A DNA stretch of 64,000 nt from Amoebophrya sp. A120 (lineage: Eukaryota; Sar; Dinophyceae; Syndiniales; Amoebophryaceae), in contig CAJINV010000017.1 of NCBI GenBank assembly GCA_905178155.1, positions 736,722-800,721 of the forward strand, written 5' to 3'. The notes beneath the pieces are model-generated. The model was not told where the DNA came from. It did not search any database and was given only the letters and a program-made list of their open reading frames with translations. Positions 9,501 through 18,587 of this stretch are shown in pieces (position 1 is the first letter of the stretch; each line of letters begins with the position of its first letter). A program made the translations under genes and the position numbers.

Positions 9501-11831
9501 CATTCTGGAGAGCATGGTCATGGGGCTGGTCACGAGCATGGGGGTGGTCACGGACATGGTCATGGGGCTGGTCACGAACATGGTGACGAGCATGGGGGTG
9601 GTCATGGGGGTGGTCACGGGCATGCTCATGGGGGTGGTAACGAGCATGGGGGTGGTCACGAACATGGTCATGGGGCTGGTCACGAACATGGTCACGAGCA
9701 TGGGGGTGGTCATGGGGGTGGTCACGGGCATGTTCATGGGGGTGGTCATGGGGATGGGCATGGCCATGACGGCCATCGCAGTGGCATAAAAAAGAAGCAT
9801 TCTTGCGAGGACAGCGACCCTGCGTACGAGTTCCTCATGAAGCGCATGGAAGCGCTCACATCTTGGGTTTCTGCGGACTTCGTTGCAAAGACCGCTGGGA
9901 ACGAGGACCCATCGGAAGAGGAGAAGGAGCTGCGCAAGGAAATGTTCCAGAAAAGATTCAACAAAAATTTTCTGCGGGCCGCCGCGCTTGCGACGTTACG
10001 TCCCTTGGTTGCCGAGAAATTGGTTGAGGAAAAATGCTTTCGTCAACAATGGAACAATTACTTCCACCCCGATGTCCTCGGCGGACCGGTCCCGGACAAA
10101 GGTAGTGCGCACAGTAGTGACAGCGAAGGCGAGATGCTCGCTGTGGACATCTCTCAGAAATCGAACATACTGAAGATCGTGGGCGACGCCGAACACAAAA
10201 ACACCATGATGGACACCGTGAACGACTTTGTCACGAAATGCGTCAAGGCGGACAAGATTCCGGACAAACTGGAAAAAGAGTCGCCAAAAGAGAAGGCTCA
10301 GCGAATGCTCGGCGGGTTTGCGGACTCTGTGCAGACATCTGCTGCCAAAGCAGGAGCACGAGCCAGAGATGCAGGAGCGCGAGCAGTTGATCCAGTGGCA
10401 CGGCAAGCAGGGCGTGCGCGGAGCGCTGCCGGACACGGAGCTGAGCGTGCTCGACAAGCGGGAGGCCGTGTCGCAGACGGAGCTCACAATGCGCGAAGCC
10501 GTGCCCGTGTCGGAGAACGTGCTACAGCATTCGGGCGTTGGATCAGTGGAAAAGACAAGCTGGAGGCTGCTGTAGAAGATTTAGCACAGCTTCTAGGACA
10601 CGACGCAAAAGTCGACGTGAACTGGTGGACTACGAAAACACACAAACAGTACAAGCTAATGCAAATATGTTTTCAGAAGCATCATGATCAGCAGGAGATG
10701 CAGCAGCAGGAGCAGTCGGAGGACGTCGACAAATTTGTCGCACGCAAAGCGCTGCAGGTCCTGGCCAGGTACGTTAGTCACTACCCTAAGGCAATCAAAA
10801 AGCTTAAAGACGGCAAATCGAAGCCGTTCAATCAGCAAAAGGGTTTCAGTGCTAGTGAGTGGCTCAACGCAAAGTTTGGCGGTCGCTTCAACGCGAACTT
10901 TCTTCGGGCTGCAGTATTCATTGCGACAGATGCCGCCAAAATATATCACGATAAACATCATGGCGAAGGTGATGGTGAAAGCGAGACCACTGACACCGCG
11001 GTGGCGTGCGCAGCCTTTAGTGGCTTCACGTACGAGGACGGCCACTGCAAGGCGGACGCTCCAAAGGACAACGGTCCAAAAGCGATCTCGACCGCACAAC
11101 CGCACGCGCCCCAATCTCCGGAGTCTGACCACACAACGGCCCCCGACCCCACGCATTCGCACAACGACAACTGCCTGAAGAATCTCTTTAGTCTGGTTGA
11201 CGGTATTGCAACAGCAGAAGCGAAACTGGAGAAGCTGCGTCACGACGCGAAAGCGCACGATGAAAAGGCAGAAGAGCAGAAGACGAGGTTGGAAGGTGTA
11301 GTCGAGAAGAACCTTAAAGAGGTTACAAGAGAATTGGAAGCGGCTACGAAAGCCCTTGTAGACCAAGTGGAGAAAAGCGGCGTGTTGCGCGGTGAAATGA
11401 AAAATGTCCACAAAGCCGCAGATGAAGTTCAAGTCGAAGTCGCCGCTTCTGCTTCTTCCATGATCGAAAAAGCGGAGGCGAAATCGGGGAGTGGCGGGGC
11501 GGCCTGGAATGTCCAGGGTTCCGCTCAAGAAGAAGCAGTCGACCGAGATGCGTTTTTTTTCACTGACGAATCACTTCTCGACCATGTCGACCCGGAGGAA
11601 GGAACGGCGGTGCCACCACCAGAGAGTTTTGCAGAACGGAAGACGTCGGCTGCGGCGGCGGTGGCAACTTCTACATGGAAACCGTTCGTGTCCGGCGGCT
11701 CCGCTGGTGGCGAAGTTACGTGGAGTGAAAACGCTGGAAATGACGAGCACGACCAGGATGACACTATTGACCGGAGCGAGCAGGGTCCTCTGGGTTGCGC
11801 GCCAGAGGAGATCGTCGCTAAAGCCCGGTGA
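6531..11831 (+). CDS. Large repeat-containing His-rich protein (1766 residues), function unknown
   Basis: This is a single open frame; I chose the ATG at 6531 over in-frame GTGs upstream. A short hydrophobic run (YLRLLATSLWCWW, residues 19-31) could be a signal anchor. Residues 30-350 are low-complexity and acidic. A helical motif recurs with divergence: FFYGLLLCGSREVRAIMEKL, AVAFYLLGYEDVAHIKKKI, HFLHGLVLAGIPERDI and HLVYHLIMATFGASKKVV. Two of these copies are preceded by a Trp-Lys-Val segment (VVVWIKVLYAM, LTIWKVVSYTL). Residues about 995-1085 are almost pure His/Gly/Glu, a likely metal-binding stretch. A different motif occurs twice after that: KRFNKNFLRAAALAT and GRFNANFLRAAVFIA. Between those two lies an Arg/Ala/Gly-rich basic run. 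Residues about 1555-1660 form a coiled coil. I recognise no enzyme domain; a structural or secreted parasite protein is one possibility. Confidence 0.75.
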   Translation: MTFTLLHGSNGLGSAKGVPYLRLLATSLWCWWSSPGSRHDNFATVSAGNDQGSLFRFCVGEKLQPREEEPVSSGGVAGGAEDVSYADYHDEDNFYATQTRTTASLPHPQDERTGTGGSSRTTALVEKEKFLMQSQKIEPGSVSTGSGAASAAGAADRPAHGGTENGEKHDAVAFVEKKSADALARFVSALRDSSSSSELSSQRAVEREDRDAEGAEGDDEAVGISYDGATESAAASLEEGMKMSNGFGDEAGSATSSLNLTSSLVEVALSPDEGTFSVWQRGTWNDRRGRVPLDGEGVEQLNKEEELRKLDAESSLFATTLRLTDKAEAEKHVVQKEHPVFKEGTKKYADLNNEEGNKGSPKGDHLGFVGDEAGVVVWIKVLYAMASWTFEDIGEAKMGSGLEAGTKLALAILEDLVDAIPKLGMRERFGFIDGHESELLSQDFFYGLLLCGSREVRAIMEKLRRVITQVSSAGPLPEKEEANAREEAFKRANQALQEFVAAVAHKLKQGSEAEKKHKPKEKIDALKTALSKAVTATNRGASGWRQMFSGDNGIQKALRALAGVVSKAVPSYHAKGGILPSINIFSDRAFQRRSRLHLDVLVLEKEKTSNKKNAPSGGSKSPKLAHMEDAVAFYLLGYEDVAHIKKKIGPGEKHDSGAAAIVKAWKHVHDCLQGHDEQHAGQEHRGDGHRPSEQHQDGAKNAQHEHAGLVAAWTETLRPLMHQAHKEIHPGLKVAPGGTFNTGIIAVNLKEREPATLTIWKVVSYTLEKIVEAVAKRAQEKSVVREKLPARLSIHFLHGLVLAGIPERDIGSAKNLARLAGSFDEFVYDEDDKDFMRDARDKLVSALPSLDESHGPPQSQPVPDTLPTLQDEMSSYLSELVLARDVENALRFALDWTFVWLPWTAVSSPEKQAPEYLSHHLVYQLHQGRYWRLVSKFDEPDPAWLDEDRLLRYENFPVIAYNERHLVYHLIMATFGASKKVVRNYLHLCWHSGEHGHGAGHEHGGGHGHGHGAGHEHGDEHGGGHGGGHGHAHGGGNEHGGGHEHGHGAGHEHGHEHGGGHGGGHGHVHGGGHGDGHGHDGHRSGIKKKHSCEDSDPAYEFLMKRMEALTSWVSADFVAKTAGNEDPSEEEKELRKEMFQKRFNKNFLRAAALATLRPLVAEKLVEEKCFRQQWNNYFHPDVLGGPVPDKGSAHSSDSEGEMLAVDISQKSNILKIVGDAEHKNTMMDTVNDFVTKCVKADKIPDKLEKESPKEKAQRMLGGFADSVQTSAAKAGARARDAGARAVDPVARQAGRARSAAGHGAERARQAGGRVADGAHNARSRARVGERATAFGRWISGKDKLEAAVEDLAQLLGHDAKVDVNWWTTKTHKQYKLMQICFQKHHDQQEMQQQEQSEDVDKFVARKALQVLARYVSHYPKAIKKLKDGKSKPFNQQKGFSASEWLNAKFGGRFNANFLRAAVFIATDAAKIYHDKHHGEGDGESETTDTAVACAAFSGFTYEDGHCKADAPKDNGPKAISTAQPHAPQSPESDHTTAPDPTHSHNDNCLKNLFSLVDGIATAEAKLEKLRHDAKAHDEKAEEQKTRLEGVVEKNLKEVTRELEAATKALVDQVEKSGVLRGEMKNVHKAADEVQVEVAASASSMIEKAEAKSGSGGAAWNVQGSAQEEAVDRDAFFFTDESLLDHVDPEEGTAVPPPESFAERKTSAAAAVATSTWKPFVSGGSAGGEVTWSENAGNDEHDQDDTIDRSEQGPLGCAPEEIVAKAR
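9558..9773 (+). repeat. His/Gly-coding tandem repeat, two 108-bp units built of short GGTCAT/GGTCAC blocks
   Basis: Short blocks of the type GGTCATGGGGGTGGTCACGA alternate through 9514-9773. A higher-order copy is visible: the string GGTCATGGGGCTGGTCACGA starts at 9558 and again at 9666, a 108-bp (36-codon) period that keeps the reading frame. The encoded pattern is Gly-His-Glu-His-Gly-Gly. Confidence 0.85.
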
Positions 11832-13458
11832 GATGCAGTTTTTTGAAGAGGCTGTTGGGGAGTTCAAGCCACTCGGTGGCCGGCCTTGAGAAAAATGTTC
11901 GCTTCTCCGGCACGTTCGAAAAAAAAATTAAAATAAAGAATCAAAGGAATCCGCTCCGATTGCATTGCGCGACTTCAGCAAGCATACTATTCTTGTGAAA
12001 GTCCATTTTACTATACAGTCTTTTCAAGCGCCACGCATCACCGATTTGACACAGAACAGCAAACAAACGCGATTAGCAGCTAGTGGAATTTTGAAACATT
12101 TTTAGTATCATCTAAATCTATGGAGGGGACGACGGTTATTGTTGAACAGGGCAACGTAAAATAAAGATAGACACCAGCAGAAGCAGTATGAACGTCGACA
12201 ATAAAGTGAATTCGCATGTAAATGTATGATAATCATGTGTGACTGTGAGATTCAGAATCAGACTCAGATAGATAGTGTATCAATATTAAAAGCATTCAAT
12301 GGACGAGATTACAGGAACGTACAGATAATGGAGCAGTAGTGGTTTCAAGTTTTCCGGCTTCCCGAAGGTACAAGACTAAATGTGCAAGGCCGGCGGGATT
12401 TCTATCGTTCGACGCAGTTTTTACGCTTAAATACGCACTCACTTACTTTCGGATTCAGACATACATGTTGTACCGGTACCTTTACTAATGCGCACGAAGC
12501 TCGACACAGACACCAACTCTCATACCCAGGAGGACAGCGTGGAAAGAATCAGGCACAGGTAGAAATCAGGTAGAGATGCCGTCAGTATGAGAATAAATAG
12601 CTCAACTTTAATTTGAACAATTTTATATTTATTTACTTAACATTTTAACAGACTCAAGAAGCAGAATGATTGCAACAGCTAGATGTTTTCAAGTTAGTAT
12701 CACGCAAGAATATCAAGTTTGAGAAAATTAATTGTACACCTTCCTTATTTTATTAATTTCAACGTCCTCGAGGATTGAAGGAAAAATGCTAACATTTCGA
12801 ATCTTGTTACCGCTAGACTACTCACTGTACACACTTAGGCGATGAAAATGAAAAAAAAATATACTTGTTTGTCCAGCTGCTGGACAGGTTTTTTTGCTAC
12901 AGCACCATGCTTGTTGCGATCGAAGAGTGTTGTGTTCACTCCTCAAGAATAAAATTTTGCGAACTGCGCTGTATTTTCGCGGGGATTCAGATTCCGAAAG
13001 AGGATAAGGCTTATACTTTCTTAAATGCTGCAAACGACATTTTTCCAGTGCGTTTCTGCACCGTCCCAAATCGCGGTCGACGTTGTTTTCGGTTTCCCTT
13101 AGGACCTTGTCCGCCCGTGCTGGTTTTCCATCTTCGTCATCGTTCGTGCGTTGCCATAGTCGTGCTCTCCGTCATTATTTCCTTTCTTTGTTGCAGTGAT
13201 CAGGTTTGCGAAGCTCGTTCTACTGCTTCTACTCAACGCAAGTTGCAGTGACTCAATCGTTCCACCTGCGTTGGCGTTCACGGTCTTCGGTCGCATCAAA
13301 TGTAGTCGTGACGTTTTGTTTCACTCCCGTAGTCGGAGATTTCACTTTATTCTTCGTTTTTCAATGAAAGACAGTTTGTCGCGGCCCCGGCAACATTTAC
13401 TGCTTTTGCATGCCCCAATACGACTCTTATACATACGCACTCATGTGGTATTAATATT
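11832..13458. other. Intergenic, AT-richer, nothing recognisable
   Basis: The stretch is visibly AT-richer than the genes on either side. An AATAAA-like string follows the upstream stop near 11930 and could serve the 3' end of that gene. Frames up to 128 codons (for example 12865-13251) have no conserved content. The last 200 bases are pyrimidine-rich and precede the next start. Confidence 0.5.
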
Positions 13459-16400
13459 ATGTACCCTCTTCCATTTTTTTTTCTTTTATTTTTCTTCCTC
13501 GCTTCCATTTTTCTCGTTTTTCCCCCGGATACGGATAACCACAACGCCTCAGATGACGACCCGTTTTCTTTTTCACAGGAGCCATCATATCGACAAACCA
13601 CAGGAGCAGCAGATGGATCCCGACCAGAGGAACAGCTGTCCGCCTCTTCAATAGTGCATTCGTGGTTTCTTGCCGAAGATAAGAAGGACAATTTTTACGG
13701 TGCCAACGATCATGATGAGTTGCCGGATCCTGAGCCATCATTTTTCGAACAACCGACCGCACTGCACAAGAACGGCAAAATCTTCCATCGTTCAGCTAAA
13801 TCTTCCAGTAGTGCTACATCTTCATCTTCTGGCGATGACGAAATCATAAGGAAGGAAGAGATTGTCAAAGGCGATCGCGACCAGAGAGGTCGTGTTGCGG
13901 AAGTAGATGTAGATATAAATTCCTCGACGGGTACAGAAAGTAGAAATGCGTTTGTTGCCGATCCGAAAATCATACTGTCGCTAGCCTCCGTAGTTTTCGG
14001 AGAGGACGACGCGACTTCTAGTAGTTCAAGTTCTCGCTTTAGTTCTTTAACATCAATAACACCCCGGAACAAGCTACAAGGATCTACTAGTACACCAACC
14101 GTGTCCACGATTTCGGGATCTTCCACTAATCGAACAAGTTCTCCTCCTTATTTTTCAACTTACTCGTACGCAAATACAAATAGAAATACTAATTCCGTTC
14201 TTCTGACCGCGGCTGACGAGATGCAGGGGCTCCTCGGTCAGTTGGCGGAGCGGCTGCAGACAGCTGGGCTCACAGGCGATGTTGGAGGGTCGGGCGATTC
14301 ATTTGCGGACAGTAGCACATCAGCAACTGCGGTGGTACTGTCGCTTTTAGACGCCCTGCGCCAAGTCCTCTTCCTCGCCACAGTCATCCTCGCCTCGTTT
14401 GGCAGCTTCTGGGATGCAATCGAGAAAAAGGTTGCTGAAGTCCACCTGGTGCGGGTTTTTGCGGGATTTTTGGAGAATCACACCGACGGATTTTTTGACA
14501 CAGACACTTTTGCGAACTACACAGCGAGTACTATCTGCTGGCTCGGCCTCCTAATCCTTTTTCGACACTTCTTTTACACGAGACTCTTTTTCCGCGACAA
14601 GCACCTAGATTTTAAGAATAGAAATAGAAAGACCGGGCTCTTTGCTCGAGTTTCGAACATTTTATGTTGCTGCTGTTGCTGTGGTCGGAGCAAGAAAAGA
14701 AACAAAGACGAAGAACAAACGTACGAAAGGCTGAGTGCGACCTTCAAAACGCTGCATCAGAAACAAGTTGTCAACATGGAGCACAACCAGAAAAGCCAGA
14801 GCGGGGCGCAAATGCGGGAAATGTATTCAAGTAGTAGACACCACACTTCTACTGCACCAGCAGACGGGTCGTCCCCCTTCTCATCTGCTAATGTGGGAAC
14901 AAGTTACGTCCCTCTCCCTGGAGGCAACGTCTTGGAGGCCGGCGCTACTTTTGGTGCGGAAGAACTACGCGGGCAGCAGCCGCACAGCCGCGCTGCAGCG
15001 TCTGGCGATTTTAGTCACAAAACTGTCACAATAAACTCCGCCGCGAGGTCCACCCCGCCAGAGGACCTCCAAGAACAGCCAGAAGCTACGACGTCAAAGA
15101 CGGCCACGACGGCGCAGGAGCGGATCGCGTTTTTGAGCCGAAAGCTGAAGAAGACCCCGACGGCGCTGCTGGAGGACCCGAGTTACGGGCACGGGTGGCT
15201 CCCCTGGGACCAGCGGGCCGCGATGGTGTCGGAGGCGGAAAAGGACGTGATTCGGTACGCGAAAACGGAGGACGGGCGGGACGACCTGCACTTCCAGCTG
15301 GACATGGGCAACAAGTATGAGGGCAGCGGGGTGGTGCTGCCGCTGACCCGCGAGGAGATGGAGCAGCACAAAAACACGGCCTTCGTCGGGGTGGCCTACC
15401 AGATCACCAGCCTGGGCAAGCTGGACACGGTGGCGGAGTCCGTGGACCTGGGCTTCGAGCTGTCCATGCTCTTCAAGGTGACCGACGCGGAGGACATTGC
15501 CACGCTGAAATCCATCGCGGGCGACGAGTGCACGCTGAGCGAGCTGAAGCTGAACCAACCCCTACCCCTCTTTAACATCCGGTCGGCCACCGAGCCGGAG
15601 GCGATTTCCGAGTGCGTGGTGGCCGTGCGGGAGTGCGTCGACAAACCATTGCCGGTGGCGGAGGACTACGCGGCCGCAAACGTGGACTTGGCGCACAGCT
15701 TTAATTATAGAAGAAGTTCATCTCGTGGAGGTCCTGATGTAGAAGGTCTCGACCAACCGCCGCTCGAGAAGCTGACGCGGTCGTTTTACGTGCAGACGTA
15801 CGGAAAATACCAGTCGGTGATCAACCAGGTGATGGATCTCGATTCTTTCCCGTTCTCCCGCATGCTGTTGCGCATGACGTTCGTGAACACCATGTCCACG
15901 AAGAGCTTCTACGCGGTGCCCTGGAACTTCATGCTGCCGCACTACGAGATCGTCCGAGACAAGAAGGCAGCAGGAGCTGGTGCAACGGGTGGTGCAGCTG
16001 TGGTCAACAAGTTTGCGGACCGGCGATTAGGATCCATGGACCCCAGGTTCTCCACCATGGCAGCGCCATCTGCTCAAACAGGAAGCACGACAAGTAGCAA
16101 TCGACCCAAGATGAGCCCCGCCAACGAAGTTCTCGCCTCGGTCGCGGCGATGGGCGCCCGGGGCGCGGCGATCAACAACTCTAGTTCCCCCACGACAGCA
16201 ACTAGTACGACCGCTGCCGGGTCCGGCGCATCAAACGCGACCAGCCGCACGGCGTCGCTCTCGCCGGTTGCTGGGACCACGACGGGCAATCATTATGCAA
16301 CAAAAAAACTGTGTAAGTGTAACTTTGTAAAAATGCAGAAAGTGCAAAACTGTTACACCTGTCATGCCAGACAACCATGAAGGCCTCTTTTCCTGTGTGT

Positions 16401-17293
16401 TTTCCCTTGTAAGCCACGCATGACAGGTTTTCTATGTCATGTAGAGCAAATTTGTGATGCTGTCAGCCAAAGAAAGTTACACTAGCACAGTTTTTTTCTT
16501 GGATAATCATGGCGCACCAGCTACAACTGCACCAGCGAACCCGTCGCCGGGCTACGGCTACCGGTTAGTGGAGATGAAATACCGGCCCTCGGTGTTCAAG
16601 GGCCGCACGCGGGTGACGGAAAGCTGGATCTGCCGGGGGCACTATGCGGAGTTCTACCCGCTGTCCTGGCTGGCCGCGATGCCCTCGGGCGCGAAGTACA
16701 GCCGGTTTCACATCGTGCTCCAGATGGAGTGCGTCCCGAACTTTTACATCAGCAACGTGCACGTGATCCTCTTTCTCCTGGTCTGCTTGGCGTTTTCCGC
16801 GTTCCTCATCCCCGTGACGGAGGTGTCCGACCGGATGCAGGTGATTTTGACTCTAGTCTTGACCCTGGCCGCCTACAAGGTGTCGCTGACCGCGTGGCTG
16901 CCGTCCAAGCCCTACATGACCAGCATGGACCTCTACGTGCTCTGGTCCTTCGGGCTGACCTTTGTGCAGGGCGCGGCGATCATGCTCTGCGGGTGGCTCA
17001 CGAACTATTTGAATTACGACGCGGACACCATCCACTTCTACGAGGGGTGGTTTTGGACCGTTGTGCTCTTCTTCTGGCTGTTCTCGCACTTGCTGCTCAC
17101 CGGTGTGGCCTACTACGGGAAAATGCAGAAGTACCTCTTTCCCCGGTGGAAGGCGGTGCTGGCGCAGGACGACATGCTGCACCTGCGCGAGCGAGATTTC
17201 GTGCAGGGGGCCAACGAGCGGGTCTTCTCCATGAAGAGACAGGACGTGCCCAGCATGGCGTCCGTGCACGGAAGGCTCGACTTCAGCAGCTGA
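13459..17293 (+). CDS. Pentameric ligand-gated ion channel (Cys-loop-type superfamily) subunit
   Basis: Two exons, 13459-16293 and 16511-17293, encode 1205 residues once the introner is removed (Asn-His joins Gly-Ala-Pro in frame). Channel hallmarks: an extracellular-domain segment VGVAYQITSLGKLDTV; the FPF motif DLDSFPFSRMLLRMTF, where family members have FPFDxQ; TM1 NFYISNVHVILFLLVCLAF; pore helix TM2 SDRMQVILTLVLTLAAYKVS; TM3 after YMTSMDLYVLW; and TM4 GWFWTVVLFFWLFSHLLLTG. No paired Cys-loop is evident, as in many prokaryotic and protist members. Unusual features are a signal-like hydrophobic N-terminus and two extra hydrophobic helices (about residues 290-320 and 353-375) before the ligand-binding domain, with a Cys cluster after them (residues about 400-405). 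The product should sit in the plasma membrane or an endomembrane as a homo- or hetero-pentamer. Its ligand and ion selectivity cannot be read from the sequence. Confidence 0.85.
16294..16510 (+). mobile_element. Introner element in the ion-channel gene
   Basis: The direct repeat AATCAT occurs at 16288-16293 and 16505-16510. The inverted termini are AAAAAAACTGTG plus AGTGTAACTTT on the left, matched by AAAGTTACACTAGCACAG and TTTTTTT on the right. Removing one repeat copy plus the insert joins the two channel exons in frame. No GT-AG choice fits. It contains TGTCATGC, GCATGACA and TGTGATGC. Confidence 0.85.
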
Positions 17294-18587
17294 TATTTTA
17301 TGTCCGGGGCGGGAGACTGTGACTGACAAGGGGTGCAGGATCAGTTGTGGGGGTTGTGATGAAGATGCCACATCAAGGGCCACGAGTCGTCCGCGACTAC
17401 CTACGTCGACCGTTCCGTAGTTTTCAAACGACGTCATCTTTTTCTGATCCTGATCTCCTTGCTTCTGCAGTCCCCATCTCCTGGAGGTTGTTTACTTACG
17501 ACTTGTGACAAAGGACAAATGTTGTCAAAAATTTTGGGGGACGTCGTGTATGATGAGGCTTTCGCTTTTTCTATCTTAAAACTATGACCTGCGGCCGCGA
17601 CACAAAGAGAAAGAGTGCGTGACGCTGCATGGGAAAAAGAAGAACATACATCATGCGCGAAGATCCACACATGGACCTTTCCTGGAGTAGTTTTTTTCAC
17701 TGGGGAAGAAGATCGCGAGGAGCCAACATGCCCATGGCACGATGAATTTTGAGGAACAACCTGTACATTCATACGATACTTTTTACACCCTTCGCGACGA
17801 GCTACACGCTTTCATCATTTCATCTATGATTTCATCTTCACCGGGGTCCATTCACTGGACGATTCGACTTGAAGAGGCCGATGTTCATGTGGTAAAACAC
17901 CACAACGCAGTGTTCAGTTTTCGCTTTCAAGCCATCTTCAAAGTGGATTTGGCAACAAGTTCCTGTATCGTAAAATGGTTCTAGGCGATTTGTCGACGCC
18001 AACCTGTTTCGCCAAAAAAATATGCCTATGCACAGTTGCGCTTGCGTGTTGCTACAGAAAAAGAAATGGAGTTGCGACTCGACCACCGTGTTGGAGGTGC
18101 TTGCTGGTAGTTAGCATCTACTTAGACTTACTCTTTGACTAAGAGTGAGGATAGAAAAAAGGAAAGCGCTCCCATCCGGCGCACAAGAACGGGAAGCCTG
18201 TCGTGTGGCCGCGGCCGTCTTTGTCCTGATACTAGTATGGCAACAAGAATATTCTATTGCTCAACTTATCTCTACTTTGGATGGGGCAGCTATCGCTAAA
18301 ATTCACGTATCTTCCTCTTGCTCCAGCGATATTCATTGACAAGAAACGCTTGAGTACTTTAGTGACCCTTCTATCATGTCATGTCTTGTACAACTAGATG
18401 CAGATGCTATTCGAGGTTCCGAGAACGTATTGGACAGATACGAAGCTTCGACTTCACCATGATGTAAGTAGCTAAGTCGCACTATAAGTCGTCGTATCTT
18501 CACAACTACTCAACAAGGGTCAACTGAAATAAAGCCCCCAACTCGACGTCCACCAGCTCACTACTTCTATTTCACTTCAACGAGAAG
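17294..18587. other. Intergenic, nothing recognisable
   Basis: There are only short frames without conserved content on either strand. A GATGTAAGTAGC string near 18461 resembles a donor, so a 5' untranslated exon of the downstream MSH6 gene is conceivable. No repeat or RNA gene was seen. Confidence 0.45.

Noticed and set aside
9514-9785. CRISPR-like array
   Set aside because: The short repeats are in-frame His/Gly codons inside a long open frame, without unique spacers, in a eukaryotic genome.
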